Shown here piece after piece: positions 27,201 to 38,800 of a DNA stretch of 64,000 bases; the first letter of the stretch is position 1, and every line of letters begins with the position of its first letter. Under the pieces are notes generated by a model. That model saw only the letters and a list, made by a program, of their open reading frames with translations, was not told the DNA's origin and did not search any database. The stretch lies in assembly GCA_029204225.1 (NCBI GenBank), contig CM055098.1:19906685-19970684 (forward strand). Reading direction: 5' to 3'. A program made the position numbers and the translations under genes. This DNA comes from Diphasiastrum complanatum (taxonomy: Eukaryota > Streptophyta > Lycopodiopsida > Lycopodiales > Lycopodiaceae).

Positions 27201-27286
27201 TGGAAGGAGCCGGGCACAGGCCATTCTGCCCGGTAAGGATTTCCAAAGCCGAACCGGGCAGAATGGCTTGTGCCCGGCTCCTTCCA
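27201..27286. repeat. Near-perfect hairpin, 34-bp arms, 18-nt loop
   Basis: The left arm (27201-27234, starting TGGAAGGAGCCGGGCACAGG) pairs with 27253-27286 (ending GTGCCCGGCTCCTTCCA) with one mismatch. The arms are much richer in GC than the surroundings. Arms do not extend into the flanks. Possibly a small foldback element or the core of a palindromic transposon. Confidence 0.9.
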
Positions 27287-27369
27287 TTGCGTAATGGAGT
27301 CTTTGACTTTTCCACATGCCATTTACAAAGCATAATCAACACTATGGTTTTTTTTGGACCAATGAGAAA

Positions 27370-27690
27370 CTGCCACGTGGCATTCTGACGCGCACAGTTT
27401 GACGCGGATTGTCGCGCGTTTGGAATGTGCTTCAGAATTTTAAAATTTTTTTAAAAAAACTTAGTGACATTTTATGCTTTTTAAAAAGCCCAGAAACTGG
27501 GCGTAATCAGCACAAAGAATCCATTGCGTATGCATTTTGTTTCTTGGGAAAGAAGGTCCAACTTAGAGGCCTCTTCTACCACAAAACGTATTACATAACG
27601 GCCGTTATGACAAATTACAAGGGCGAGCCATTCAATACCGGCCGTTAACTAACAGGTGTGGCCGTTCTCTCATAACTATATAGGATCTGC
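27370..27690 (+). promoter_or_regulatory. Promoter-like region upstream of the SKU5-like fragment
   Basis: Features include CCACGTGG (about 27372), a CpG-rich stretch (GACGCGCAC, GACGCGGATTGTCGCGCG), the perfect palindrome ATAACGGCCGTTAT (27595-27608), two further GGCCGTT words (27641 and 27661), and ACTATATAGG (about 27676) as a TATA-like element. Functional status is inferred from motif density only. Confidence 0.4.
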
Positions 27691-28214
27691 CGGTTTTTAA
27701 ACATCTTATCTCGTCTATTTTTATACGGTACTGAGCATCTGTCTATATTTTCGGAAAGGCTGTAATACATGCGTGCTGCATTTGCTTCACACACGAAATG
27801 ATGGCTTGTTCAGCTGTTTGTATTGTTACGTGCTTCTGCTATAGGCCTGTACAATGCGAGAGCTGTACAATGCGAGAGCAGAATAGTGTGCAGAAAGATG
27901 CCTCTTACCTCAATTCAATACAGAGTTCTCAAATTTTCTTTCATGCTATAAACACTATTGAACGACTGACTTACACGCTTTTATGCCGGCACCTGTATAA
28001 TAGTGCTACTAGAACGGCTTTCCTTGTAACATTTAGAGTGGATTCTTTGTCATTTGCATCTATGTATGACGGCTTCAAGCATCCAGATCATGGTACTTGC
28101 TATCTGTAACTGGCAGTTGCAGTTGCTCCCAACCAGGACAGTAATTTTTGTGTTGTTGCTCTTTTACTAGTTTCGATCCTTATGCCATCTGATAACACTA
28201 CGACTGTTGCCTAG

Positions 28215-28482
28215 GAATGGCATCCAGCAACGTAGGAGCGCTTGGCAGGATGGTGTTCTTGGAACAAACTGCCCCATTTTACCGGGAAAAAACTGGACGT
28301 ATCACTTTCAGGCCAAAGATCATATTGGAACTTATTTCTATTACGCAAGCACTTCACTTCAAAGAGCAGCAGGAGCATTTGGAGGCATCCGTATACATAA
28401 CCGAATCGTTACTGCTGTTCCATTTCTTCCTCCAGCTGATGATTACACTGTTTTGATTGGAGATTGGTACGCGAAGAATCAC
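28215..28482 (+). pseudogene. SKU5-similar (SKS) multicopper-oxidase-like exon fragment
   Basis: After a plausible TTGCCTAG acceptor the frame reads NGIQQRRSAWQDGVLGTNCP, then WTYHFQAKD.IGTYFYY, AAGAFGGIRI and YTVLIGDWY. This matches exon 2 of plant SKU5/SKS proteins, GPI-anchored or secreted cell-wall relatives of ascorbate oxidase; the position after the conserved Trp is a known SKS intron site. The usual first exon (signal peptide and the SWTVTYGT-type start) is not found upstream, and homology stops after NHS with no clear donor, followed by a short ATTCGATTCTT-type repeat. I read it as a truncated gene fragment; a real gene with a distant first exon is less likely. Confidence 0.75.
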
Positions 28483-28489
28483 AGTGTTT

Positions 28490-29829
28490 CGATGAAGATT
28501 CGATTCTTTATCATGGAGATGAACATTAGATTCTTCAACATGGAGATTCGATGAAGGACACTTAGAAAGGTGCCCTTTGGGATATCTGTGTTTTTCAGTG
28601 ACTACGCATTCAGGATTATTTAAAGTCCTGTTTTTACACCATAATCGGCCACACCTACTAATAATGCTTAGCAGGAAGAAGGTCCACTCTTACGCCCTTT
28701 TGCCAAGCAAAATGGCCGAGGATGGTGGTTCTTCCTAGTCATGAATAACGGTGTTATATTTTTTCTCTTACATAAAAAGTTCTCACACAAAAAAAAGGCT
28801 TGCTTCCAAAGAAACTTTCCAGATTTCCTTTGTGAAAAACGAAAACTTATTTCACCCCAAAAGTCCTTGTGCCCAATAGGTGAGATAATGGCTATATATC
28901 ATAGCAAAATTGTCTATTGAAGCTTTCTATGCAGGGCCTCAGCCAGTTCAACTAAAAAAATTCCATGGAACCATATTTTAACAAGCAAGTCTTGATTTGT
29001 TTGAATGTAGTGCTGCAAGCTAGCTTGAAAGTTGTTCTCTCCAAAAAATAAAATCATGTTGATTCAGCAATTTTAGATTTTGTGAATATTTTTTGGGTCT
29101 CATCTTAACATTGGAAGATGTCACGCACAGTTGACACATTGCTTCTTATTGAATGCTTCCTGTCAATTTTGTAAATATGCTAGTAAAGATTTTGCAGCTA
29201 ATTAATTGACTGTGAATAGAAAAGCTCTGAAGTAAGTTTCCAGATTCCAAGTGTGGGTAGATCCTTGGGCCAAAAGCATGTTTAAGACTGAAAAAAAAGA
29301 GTGGCATGATGCTGAAGACGACCTTTCCTTGAGGTCTACAATTGGACTCCAATTAGCCACACAGAGGACATACAAGAGGAAATACGCATAACCTTTTTCC
29401 CACAATCCATGACAATGGACACGCATCATTCTAGCATGAAAATTGGAACAGTACTAAAGTCTTTGCAGCACTGCATTTGCATTCATTGCAATATACTGGG
29501 CATCTCTTACAAGTTATAAACAACAAAAATCATAAAATTTCTTTCTTCCAAAATTTTGTTGGAAGTGGGTATTTAGCAAAAATACACTCTTGAGTGGCTT
29601 TAAGCTATGCAAGAAAACTGATATAGGCGATGATACAGAAGTTATGGACTGGTAGCTACAGAAAGACCCAAACTTTCCATCTCAGCTTCACAAGGCAATG
29701 GTGATAGTAAAACTTTTGAGCATTAGCCTCAAGTCCTGTCCGTACGTAATTACGAACGCCATGCCGTACAGAAAAGGTTGACACTTCCATCTCAAAGCTG
29801 TAAAAGTGTTTGATGTGTGATTTGCTCTC
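28490..29829. other. Intergenic / 3' flank of the membrane-protein gene
   Basis: A short tandem repeat (GATTCGATTCTT / GATTCTTCAACATGGAGATTC) lies at 28495-28555. The rest has no recognised gene and probably includes the 3' UTR of the minus-strand gene ending at 29830. Confidence 0.45.
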
Positions 29830-32800
29830 CTAAACACTGCTGGACAAATTGTCTGACATAGACATTCCAAAGTAGCTCATTACCCACTTTCCAGATTCCA
29901 AAATCACAAGTGAAGAAAAGTTGGCAACACGTGGAAAAGCTGGAAAGGCTAAAGTGCCTAAGATAAAGCAATTGAAGCTCAATAAAGTAGCCGCCTCAAA
30001 TCCTAACCTGTTTTGCAACTTGGAAAAAAACAGGAACACATTTTTTAGCGACATGCCCACAACAATAAATAAGGCAATCACCAAAGGCATACAAGGATCT
30101 TGGGCCTCATACGTGATGACTCCTACTAAAGCAGATAGCAGTGCACTAAAAATGCTGGATACAATGGCCGGACCTCTTCCCTCGCATTGCATGTCATCAT
30201 TTCTGTCAATAGAGACATCTGTGCCCAGAGACTCACCTGCAACAAGAAAATTCTGCTTCACAGATTTCTTTCCATCATCCCAGCAATTATTATGAATTGC
30301 TGTTACTAACATATTTTGAACTTTCGTATCACTATATGCAAGTTTTGCAGTGCTTAAGCTGCCTACAATTGTGTTCTTGATCATCTGCTCTTCCTCTTTT
30401 AATGCGGTCAATTTGAGGGTCTGAGACTCTAATTCTTGCACCTGCAAGTCAAGTAACATAGTAAGAGCCAGGAATTTTTTTCTGCTGCACATTCTAGTAA
30501 TTGAGATGATTAAAGTCAAATTCTGAGCTAACATGTACACAGCCAACTTCGGATCAATCCATAACAGTGAACTAAGACAATACTAACAAACTTGTTTAGA
30601 GATTGATTGAGCAATGTCAACAAGAAGTACATTTGTTCAGATAAAACAGCAACACCAACAGACATTTATAAGAAAAAAAGCAAAAAAATTAGATGAGGTT
30701 TCAATGATTAACTTCACAAAATATTAATGTACTCTAAGTCTCTCTATACCAAAACATTTTGCATACGAAGATTCATCCATGAATGCTTCAGTAACACCAA
30801 CAAACATTTTTGAAAAACAAAAGGAAAAAAAATCAGATGAAAATTTCAATGCTTTACTTCACAAATGATTAAGAATGTACTTTAAGTCTCTCTACACCAA
30901 AACATGTTGCATGGATCATGCTCGCTGCAGTAGTTGAGGTCATTCAAGAAGAGGATTCATTAGATCTCATCAATGGTTGTCAGCTATAAAAGAGAACAAT
31001 GTTTTATAACATACATATCCTACATTCAAATAACCAGCTTTTAATAGTTTCCTCTCAGCCCACAACCTCCCATTATCTCTAAGCTATATATGACTGTTTA
31101 CAATGCACAAACTGTTAACAAATCACTCAAGATCTCTACACTCGCAATATGCAAATCCTTGCCAACGAAACAAAGCATCTTCAAAATTGATTTTGTAAAA
31201 TTTCCATATCAACAACACTGAAGCTGTATCCATGTAGTTCAGCTATTACAGAAAATCTTTTCCCATTTACAATAGAATGGAATAAATTGAGGAACTTCGG
31301 AAAGAAAAACCTGCCAATACAGCTCAAAGAATTTACCCGTGCTTTTAAGACTTTGAGTCTACCTATTGACTTCTCCCACTCAGCCACTGTATGATCTAGT
31401 GATTCTCTCAACCTTCTTCGATCCTTTGCAATGAAGTCTAGCCTCATCTCAGCATCCCCTTTCTTCCTTTGAAGTTCTTCACACTGGATTTGAAGCTGAC
31501 ATAGCTCTTCTTTGAGCTGAAAAACAATGAAAGCACTCAATGGATCATTCCACCTAATTTTTCTAAACAAACTAGCAATTTGGCTGTTTTTTTTAATGTA
31601 TAAGATTAGCAATTTAGGATTGAAGGTACATAAGAAAACATGATAGGCTTAATCAGCATGAAACTCCGATTGAGTAGGGAATTTATAATCTATTTCACTT
31701 CAAAAAAATATTCGAACCATTTTAAAATTAGAAGCTAAAAGATCTGAAAGATGACTAATTTCAACACAATCATGCTTCTTGATCTTGACAAATCCAACCA
31801 CAGAATTTTTTCATTTGTTGAAAGCTAAGGTTTCCACATATACACCTTAGTTCAGAAATTCTGCTTTATTCATTGGATCTTTTTCAATTTTTGTACTCAC
31901 TAAGGGGCTCCTAAAAACTATTAATAGGATATATCTCATAGGAAACTGCTTTTGGGATTCTTAAGTTTATTGTAGGTGTTGAAATAAATGCCTATTTTGC
32001 CCCTTAAGGCTTGTATACTTGTAACTTGTAAGTTGTGCATAAGACATGGGGGTAAAACATTTATGTGCATAATACACCCCACGTGTGCTAATTAGACAAG
32101 TAAATCAAGTAGGTTAAGGACCCATGTGGGTTCTAGAGCTAGAATTAGCAAGACACCACCTCTATACATAACATGCTATATGTAGCCCAAACTTTGGAGG
32201 GGTTTCCACGCCCTACTACACTTTGAATATTCATTCATGTTGTGTGAGCTTTGAAGTCCTCTCTCTCTTGCTTTTGTGTTCTACTCCATAGCTGGTTTTC
32301 TGAAGCTTTCATAGTGTGCTTACTATGCTGTTATGATACTCCATAGCTAGGCCTTGGAATTTGTCATGGTATCAGAGCAGGTTATGTTGCCTGTGGTGTG
32401 GTGAAAGCTTGGACCTGTTTTTGATCGGATTCCTGCCATTCCTAGAGAGCAGCTTACCTTTGAGGAGGGAGCACTTTTTGTAGAGGCATCTGATCTCTGT
32501 GCTATCTGCATGGTTGGAGTACTGTTGGCAAGGGGAGTACAGGGAGCCAAAAAGTTTCTAATTTGGGACAAAAAAATTTGAGTCTTTTTCGACAGCCAGG
32601 ACTGTAGGAGGGCGCTTTCTACAGTGGGGACTTCAGTGAAAGTTCTGAGTGGATCTTGGACAAGGGCTAGGACAGCCATACAGGGGGATAGTTTCAAATC
32701 CAGAAGCTGAGGGTTATTGAGCAAGTGGCTGCATACCCTAGTTGGGTGAAAACCCCAGTTTGCCTTTTGTGTTTTATTTCTATCCAACTATGTCTAGTCT

Positions 32801-35800
32801 TGCAGAGAGCATGCTGAGTGAAGCCAGCCGGCTTGATGGCATTAACTTTAGCATATGGAAATTCAAGATCAAGAACATTCTTGAAGACAAAGAATGTTGG
32901 AAGCTTATGACAGGTGAGGAGCCTGTTCCAACATCTGAACTTGAACTTAAGGACTATATCAAGAGAGGGGAAAAGGCACACAGAATCATCAACATGTCAA
33001 TGAGGGATAATGTGATTCCTCTAATCAGGTCAGCCAAAGGGCCTGTGGATGCATGGCACATTCTTTGTGCATTGTATGAGACAGCAAGTACAACCAAGTT
33101 TCTCTACTTGAAGAACAAGTTGTATACTCTCAGAATGGAGACAGGGGAGACAGTTACTGATCATCTTACTAAGATTCAGGATATTAGATATCAGCTTTCT
33201 GTACTTGGAGAGTCTATTGCTGACAAAGACTTGGTGCCAATAGTTCTGAATAGCTTGTCATATGCTTATCAGAACTTTGTGATGATGATATCAGTGAGAG
33301 AGAAGATCCCTACCTATGAAGAAGTCTATGGTCTCTTGTTACAGGAGGAGATGAGGAGAGTTAATCTTTCCAAGAGGGAAGATTTCCAGGAGCATGCCTT
33401 TGCTTCTAAGAAGAAGCAAAATCCAGCTAAGGATAAGAAGAAAGGTAAAGGCAAGAACAAAGGAGCACCACAAACACTTGAGCAAGGAATGGAAAACTTG
33501 CAGATGTCAGAAGCACAATCCTCCTCGAATACTTCTTCCACACCTCGAAGGAAGGGGAATTGCAATTACTGTGGTAAATATGGACACTTTGCTTTTGAGT
33601 GCAGGTGCAGACCAAAAGAAGGGCACAAAGAAGCAAGGAGGAAATATTGTTGAGAGTGTTGCAAGAGAGGAGCGGAGTGACATAAGGCAAACTGAGTTAT
33701 TCTCTGTTGCATTGGCTTCACAAGCTACAACAGGTGGTTGGTACATTGACTCAGGTGCTTCAAAGCACATGACCCCTCATAGGGACTGGTTTGATACCTT
33801 TGTGAGGATTAGTGATGGACAAGAGGTGGGCCTAGGTGACAACTCAACACACAAGGTCAAGGGAAAGGGCACAGTACCTGTAAAGCTTCCATCAAGAAAA
33901 GTCAAAGTCATTAAGAATGTCTTATATGTACCAGGACTTGCTAAAAATCTTCTTTCAATAGGAGTTATCACTCAACAAAATATGAAAGTAGAATTTGATG
34001 CTACTTCTTGTCTTGTGTTGGACTTGAGTGATAATATGAAGGTTGTGACCAAAGGATCGCAAGAAGATTATCTATACAGGTTATACACTTCTATCCCTAG
34101 TTAGCATGCTTATACAGCAAAAGGAAGTGATGTGGATAGGTTGTGGCATGAGAGGTATGGACATCTTGGCTACCAAAGCATGCAGGTGTTGAACCAGCAT
34201 CATATGGTGGAGGGGCTTCCAGTTGTTAAGCCAAGCTCTTCAATTTGCGAGGCTTGCGCTATGGGAAAACAGCAAAGACACAAGTTTCCCAAGGAAAGCA
34301 CCACCAGGGCAGCAGGCATACTTGACTTGATACATTCAGATTTGTGGGGGCCAACCCAAACAAAATCTACAGGGGGGGAATATTACTTTATGACCTTTAT
34401 TGATGACTTCTCACGCAAGATTTGGATTTATTTCTTGAAGTTAAAATCTGAAGCATTCAAGTACTTCCTGCATTTCAAAGCTTTGGTAGAAGAACATTCA
34501 GGAAAGAAGATAAAGATGCTCAGGTCAGACGGTGGTGGAGAGTTCATTAAGACAGAATTTGTGGAATTCTGCAAGGCCAATGGGATCAAAAGGCAGCTTA
34601 CAGCTCCTCATACCCCTCAACAAAACGGCGTAGCAGAGAGAAAGAACCGAACTATTGTGGAGTGTGCAAGGTGCATGCTCAAGGCAAAAGGGTTGCCCAA
34701 CTCTTTTTGGGGCGCGGCAATGCACATAGTAGTGTTTCTGTTGAATAGAAGTCCAACAAAAGCTGTGGAAGGCAAGACTCCAGAAGAGGCATTTAGCGGC
34801 ATTAAGCCCAAGGTGGGCGCTTTGCAAGTGTTTGGTTGTACGGCCTATGCCCATATTCCCAAGGATTGCAACCTGTTCGTGAAGGAGAAAGGTGGGAACA
34901 TTGTTTTGATAGTTCTCTATGTGGATGACTTGGTCGTCACGGGTAACAATGGGCAGCTTATTAAAAAGGTGAAGGCTCATTTATCAAATGAGTTCGACAT
35001 GAAGGATTTGGGCTTAATCCACTATTGTCTTGGCTTGGAGGTTTGGAAAAAGGAAAACTGTGTATTTATTTCCCAAGCTAACTATGCATGTGAAGTCTTG
35101 AACAGGTTCAACATGCAGGATTGCAAACCCGTTTCCACGCCCATTGATACCAGCAGTAAGCCATCCAGAGATGATGGCACTCCTTTTGTGGACGAGACTC
35201 TTTATAGGCAGCTTGTGGGTAGCCTGATTTATCTCACCACTACGAGACCAAAGTTTTCCTATGCGGTTGGTGTGGCAAGCCAGTTCATGAGTTCTCCAAC
35301 TGAAGCACATTGGAGAATAGCCAAGAGGGTTTTGAGGTATGTCAAAGGGACAACCTGCTATGGGATTGAGTACACAGATGACGGAAAGCTTCAGCTTGGA
35401 GGCTTTACCGATTCGGATTGGGCAGGTGATAGAGATGATCGAAAGTCGACCACAGGTTACACTTTCAACCTTGGTTCAGGGGCCATTTCTTGGTGTAGCA
35501 AGAAACAGCCCACAATTACCTTATCATCGACAGAGACTGAGTATAGGGCAGCGGCAAAAGCTACCTGCGAGGCAATATGGCTCAGGAGACTTTTTGGGGA
35601 GGTGCAGATTCCACAGGATGGTCCTACTATTCTTCAGTGTGATAGCCAGAGTTGCATCCAGCTTGCCAAAAATCTTGTGTACCATGCTCGTACGAAGCAT
35701 ATTGAGGTGGATCGACACGTCTTACGAGAGAAGATACAAAGCGGAGAAATTCAGTTCGAGTACTGTGATACCAACGAACAAGCAGCAGATATCTTTACTA

Positions 35801-38800
35801 AGGCACTTAGTAGAGAAAAATTTGAAAAGTTTCGTAGCATGCTAGGTGTTGGTATGAACAAAATAGCCATTGAGGGGGGGTGTTGAAATAAATGCCTATT
35901 TTGCCCCTTAAGGCTTGTATACTTGTAACTTGTAAGTTGTGCATAAGACATGGGGGTAAAACATTTATGTACATAGTACACCCCACTTGTGCTAATTAGG
36001 CAAGTAAATCAAGTAGGTTAAGGACCCATGTGGGTTCTAGAGCTAGAATTAGCAAGACACCACCTCTATACATAACATGCTATATGTAGCCCAAACTTTG
36101 GAGGGGTTTCCACGCCCTACTACACTTTGAATATTCATCCATGTTGTGTGAGCTTTGAAGTCCTCTCTCTCTTGCTTTTGTGTTCTACTCCATGGCTGGT
36201 TTTCTAAAGCTTTCATAGTGTGCTTACTATGTTGTTATGATACTCCATAGCTAGGCCTTGGAATTTGTCAGTAGGAGACTCATCTATAGTTTTTTTGAGA
36301 TAGGGTTCTAAATTTCACTTTTACGCCCAGTTTACAAAATTCATGTAAAGCCCTTTGTTATACACTACTATATTATTCTTCAGATTTGCTCTCTAACATT
36401 TTGTTGAGTGGAAAGTTTGCAATAGAGTCTCACCCCCATCATTTAATGACTTAATGAATTGCAAAGCTAAAAATGGCCGATACATAGTTGGAGTGGGCTT
36501 CTCTTGTATTTGACAAGAATCACATCTTTTGCATATTGAGCTACATCTCTCCATAAGATGGGCCACCGAATAAGTAACATTCCTACAACACTATGTGAAA
36601 AAAAATATGACTGTAAAATGAGTTCGATAAGGACATTTTTTCATACCTTGGTATTACAACACTTCTATAGCATAAAGAAGATTCACACCACTTTCTACAT
36701 GACTAAGATCTTCACTTCTAGTGGGACAGTTATGGGGGGCCAATATAGACAATATTAGGGCTAGTCATTAGTATTTGAGTGTTCATCTACCAAACTGAAC
36801 GCAAGGTACCTATAGTCATTAGTATTTGAGTGTTCATCTACCAAATTGAATACAAGGCACCTATTTTCATTTGTTGTTGAATAGGGTTACACCAAGTAGG
36901 GGCCGACGACCAAGTCCTACATCAAAGACCCTCTTGGGACGTATCAACAATCCTCATTTGCTAACATACCCTGAAGGTTTCTTAATGGCAACACACTACA
37001 AGTAAAGTGTTCTCCACTCATTCCATAGTTGTTTTGTGTTGATGCTCTTGGGTTTAGACTCATACACCATTTCTTTTGCAGCATTTTTGATTTAAGTATG
37101 AACCTAGTTGGAGGTTGTTACATGATCATTAGTTTGATGTTTATTTTTGTTATGTGATTCTCTATTGTTTGCTCTAGTTTTGTCAGAGGACTATGATTTT
37201 CCTTTGTTTTGATGAAAGAATTGGCATATATGCCAGATTCCTCACCGTTCTAGGGGAGTTCCTAGTTCATTATGCCACTTTTTGTCAATAAAGTGCTATT
37301 ACATATGATCTAGATTATTACAATACTTTGTGGTGTAGTGCTATTCCTATAGCTCTCTTTTCTATGTTTGTGAAGCCAATTTTTGAAGAGGGTAATTCCC
37401 ATTCATGGGCTGTGCTTGGTCACTATGTATCGCTTGGTCTCACTTGTTTTCTACTTATGCCTAGTCTAGTGAGTGGCTTGGAGGTTTTTTGACATATGGC
37501 ATTATTGATCCATTTGGCTGAGTTGCTCTCTCGTTGGCCTTTGTGGATTCTACAATAGCTAATTTTATTCGAATGCTTGCTATTATTATAGGGAATTTAC
37601 TACTTCAAACTTGTTTCTCTGTCACACCTTTTGGGATATTTTCCTACATGATGCTTACATATAAAAGGATATCCTATTTGCTTCAGCCATGGCTTTCCCT
37701 TGAAATATTAGATATTATAACATAGGTGTAGCTTCTATGGAATCTTTCCTCTGTGTCATATTTTGTGATTAATCTTTGTCATTTTCCATCTCTTTCAGTC
37801 ACTTGGACTATCTTTGGATGTCGGTTCCTTGATTCTTCAATGTTTTCTAGGATGCTCTAGAGTTGGTCTATTAGATTGAATTTAGGCATGCCTGCTAGCA
37901 TGATGCCATCTATTCCTACATTTCGATGGCACTCTTGGTTGATTAGATTGGCGTAGAACCTCATTATTTAGCAAATTTCGTGATTATACATTTACTAGGA
38001 GCTTTGAAATAGACAAGTTGGTGTGTTGCTTCCCTTTGTCCATCAGTGCTAGATTATCATACTTCCTTTCCATTGTGCTTATGGATGGCTTTATGAGGCA
38101 CCATCACTTCATTGAGAGAGCTCTCATGTTTGGACTACCTTCCAATCCAATCTTCACCTTGCTTTGATTACTTCCCTATGGTTTGTGCCACAACATGAAC
38201 TTATCACATACCATTGATTTGGCTCCACATAGTGCTCACTTCAAAGAGCTCTCTTATATTTTTCCTGATTTAAGGCTAAGATTTCTGAAGGCTATGTTCG
38301 TGATGAGACTTCCTCTCTTGCTTCTGGTGTTAAGCATCACTTGCCTTTGTTGCATCTGCCACTTGTCTTTCTAGTCCTTGCCACAACCATCTCCACGTTC
38401 ATGTTGCTCATGGTCACTTTATTGTGATAGTTGATAGAGGCATCATGCATTCCTTTATGTGCAACTATATTTTATCACTTACCAGCCAACTTGATTTGCA
38501 TACCTTGTGTATCTAGGTCATACTGCATGACAAGATACATGGAATCAAATGGTTTGCTTCATTTAGGATGTTACTCTCCTATTGTGGCATCCGTCCCTTT
38601 CTTGCGTCATTCTTTTTGTTCCTCTTTATTCATCTACAAACCTAAAGGCCAACTATATGCATTTCTATTTTAGACACTCTCTAACCCAGATGTGGGTAAG
38701 GTTGGGCTTCTAGAGGCTTCCATTTTACCATGCGCATGATAGCAAATCCACCTATGTTGCAACTTTTTCCACAATATTTAATTTGATGCTGATTGTTGTA

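Larger units (their letters stand above)
31972..36275 (+). mobile_element. Ty1/Copia LTR retrotransposon, structurally bounded but defective
   Basis: The boundaries are TSD GTAGG (31972-31976 and 36271-36275). The 5' LTR is 31977-32366 and the 3' LTR 35881-36270, 390 bp each, starting TGTTGAAATAAATG and ending TTGTCA. About eight substitutions were counted between LTRs (about 2%), so it is older than the element at 18.7-25.1 kb. The primer site TGGTATCAGAGC (32367-32378) matches initiator-Met tRNA, and the polypurine tract TTGAGGGGGG lies just before 35881. The coding region is broken by a frameshift, a stop and a large in-frame deletion. It lies antisense in the first intron of the host membrane-protein gene. 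Confidence 0.95.
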
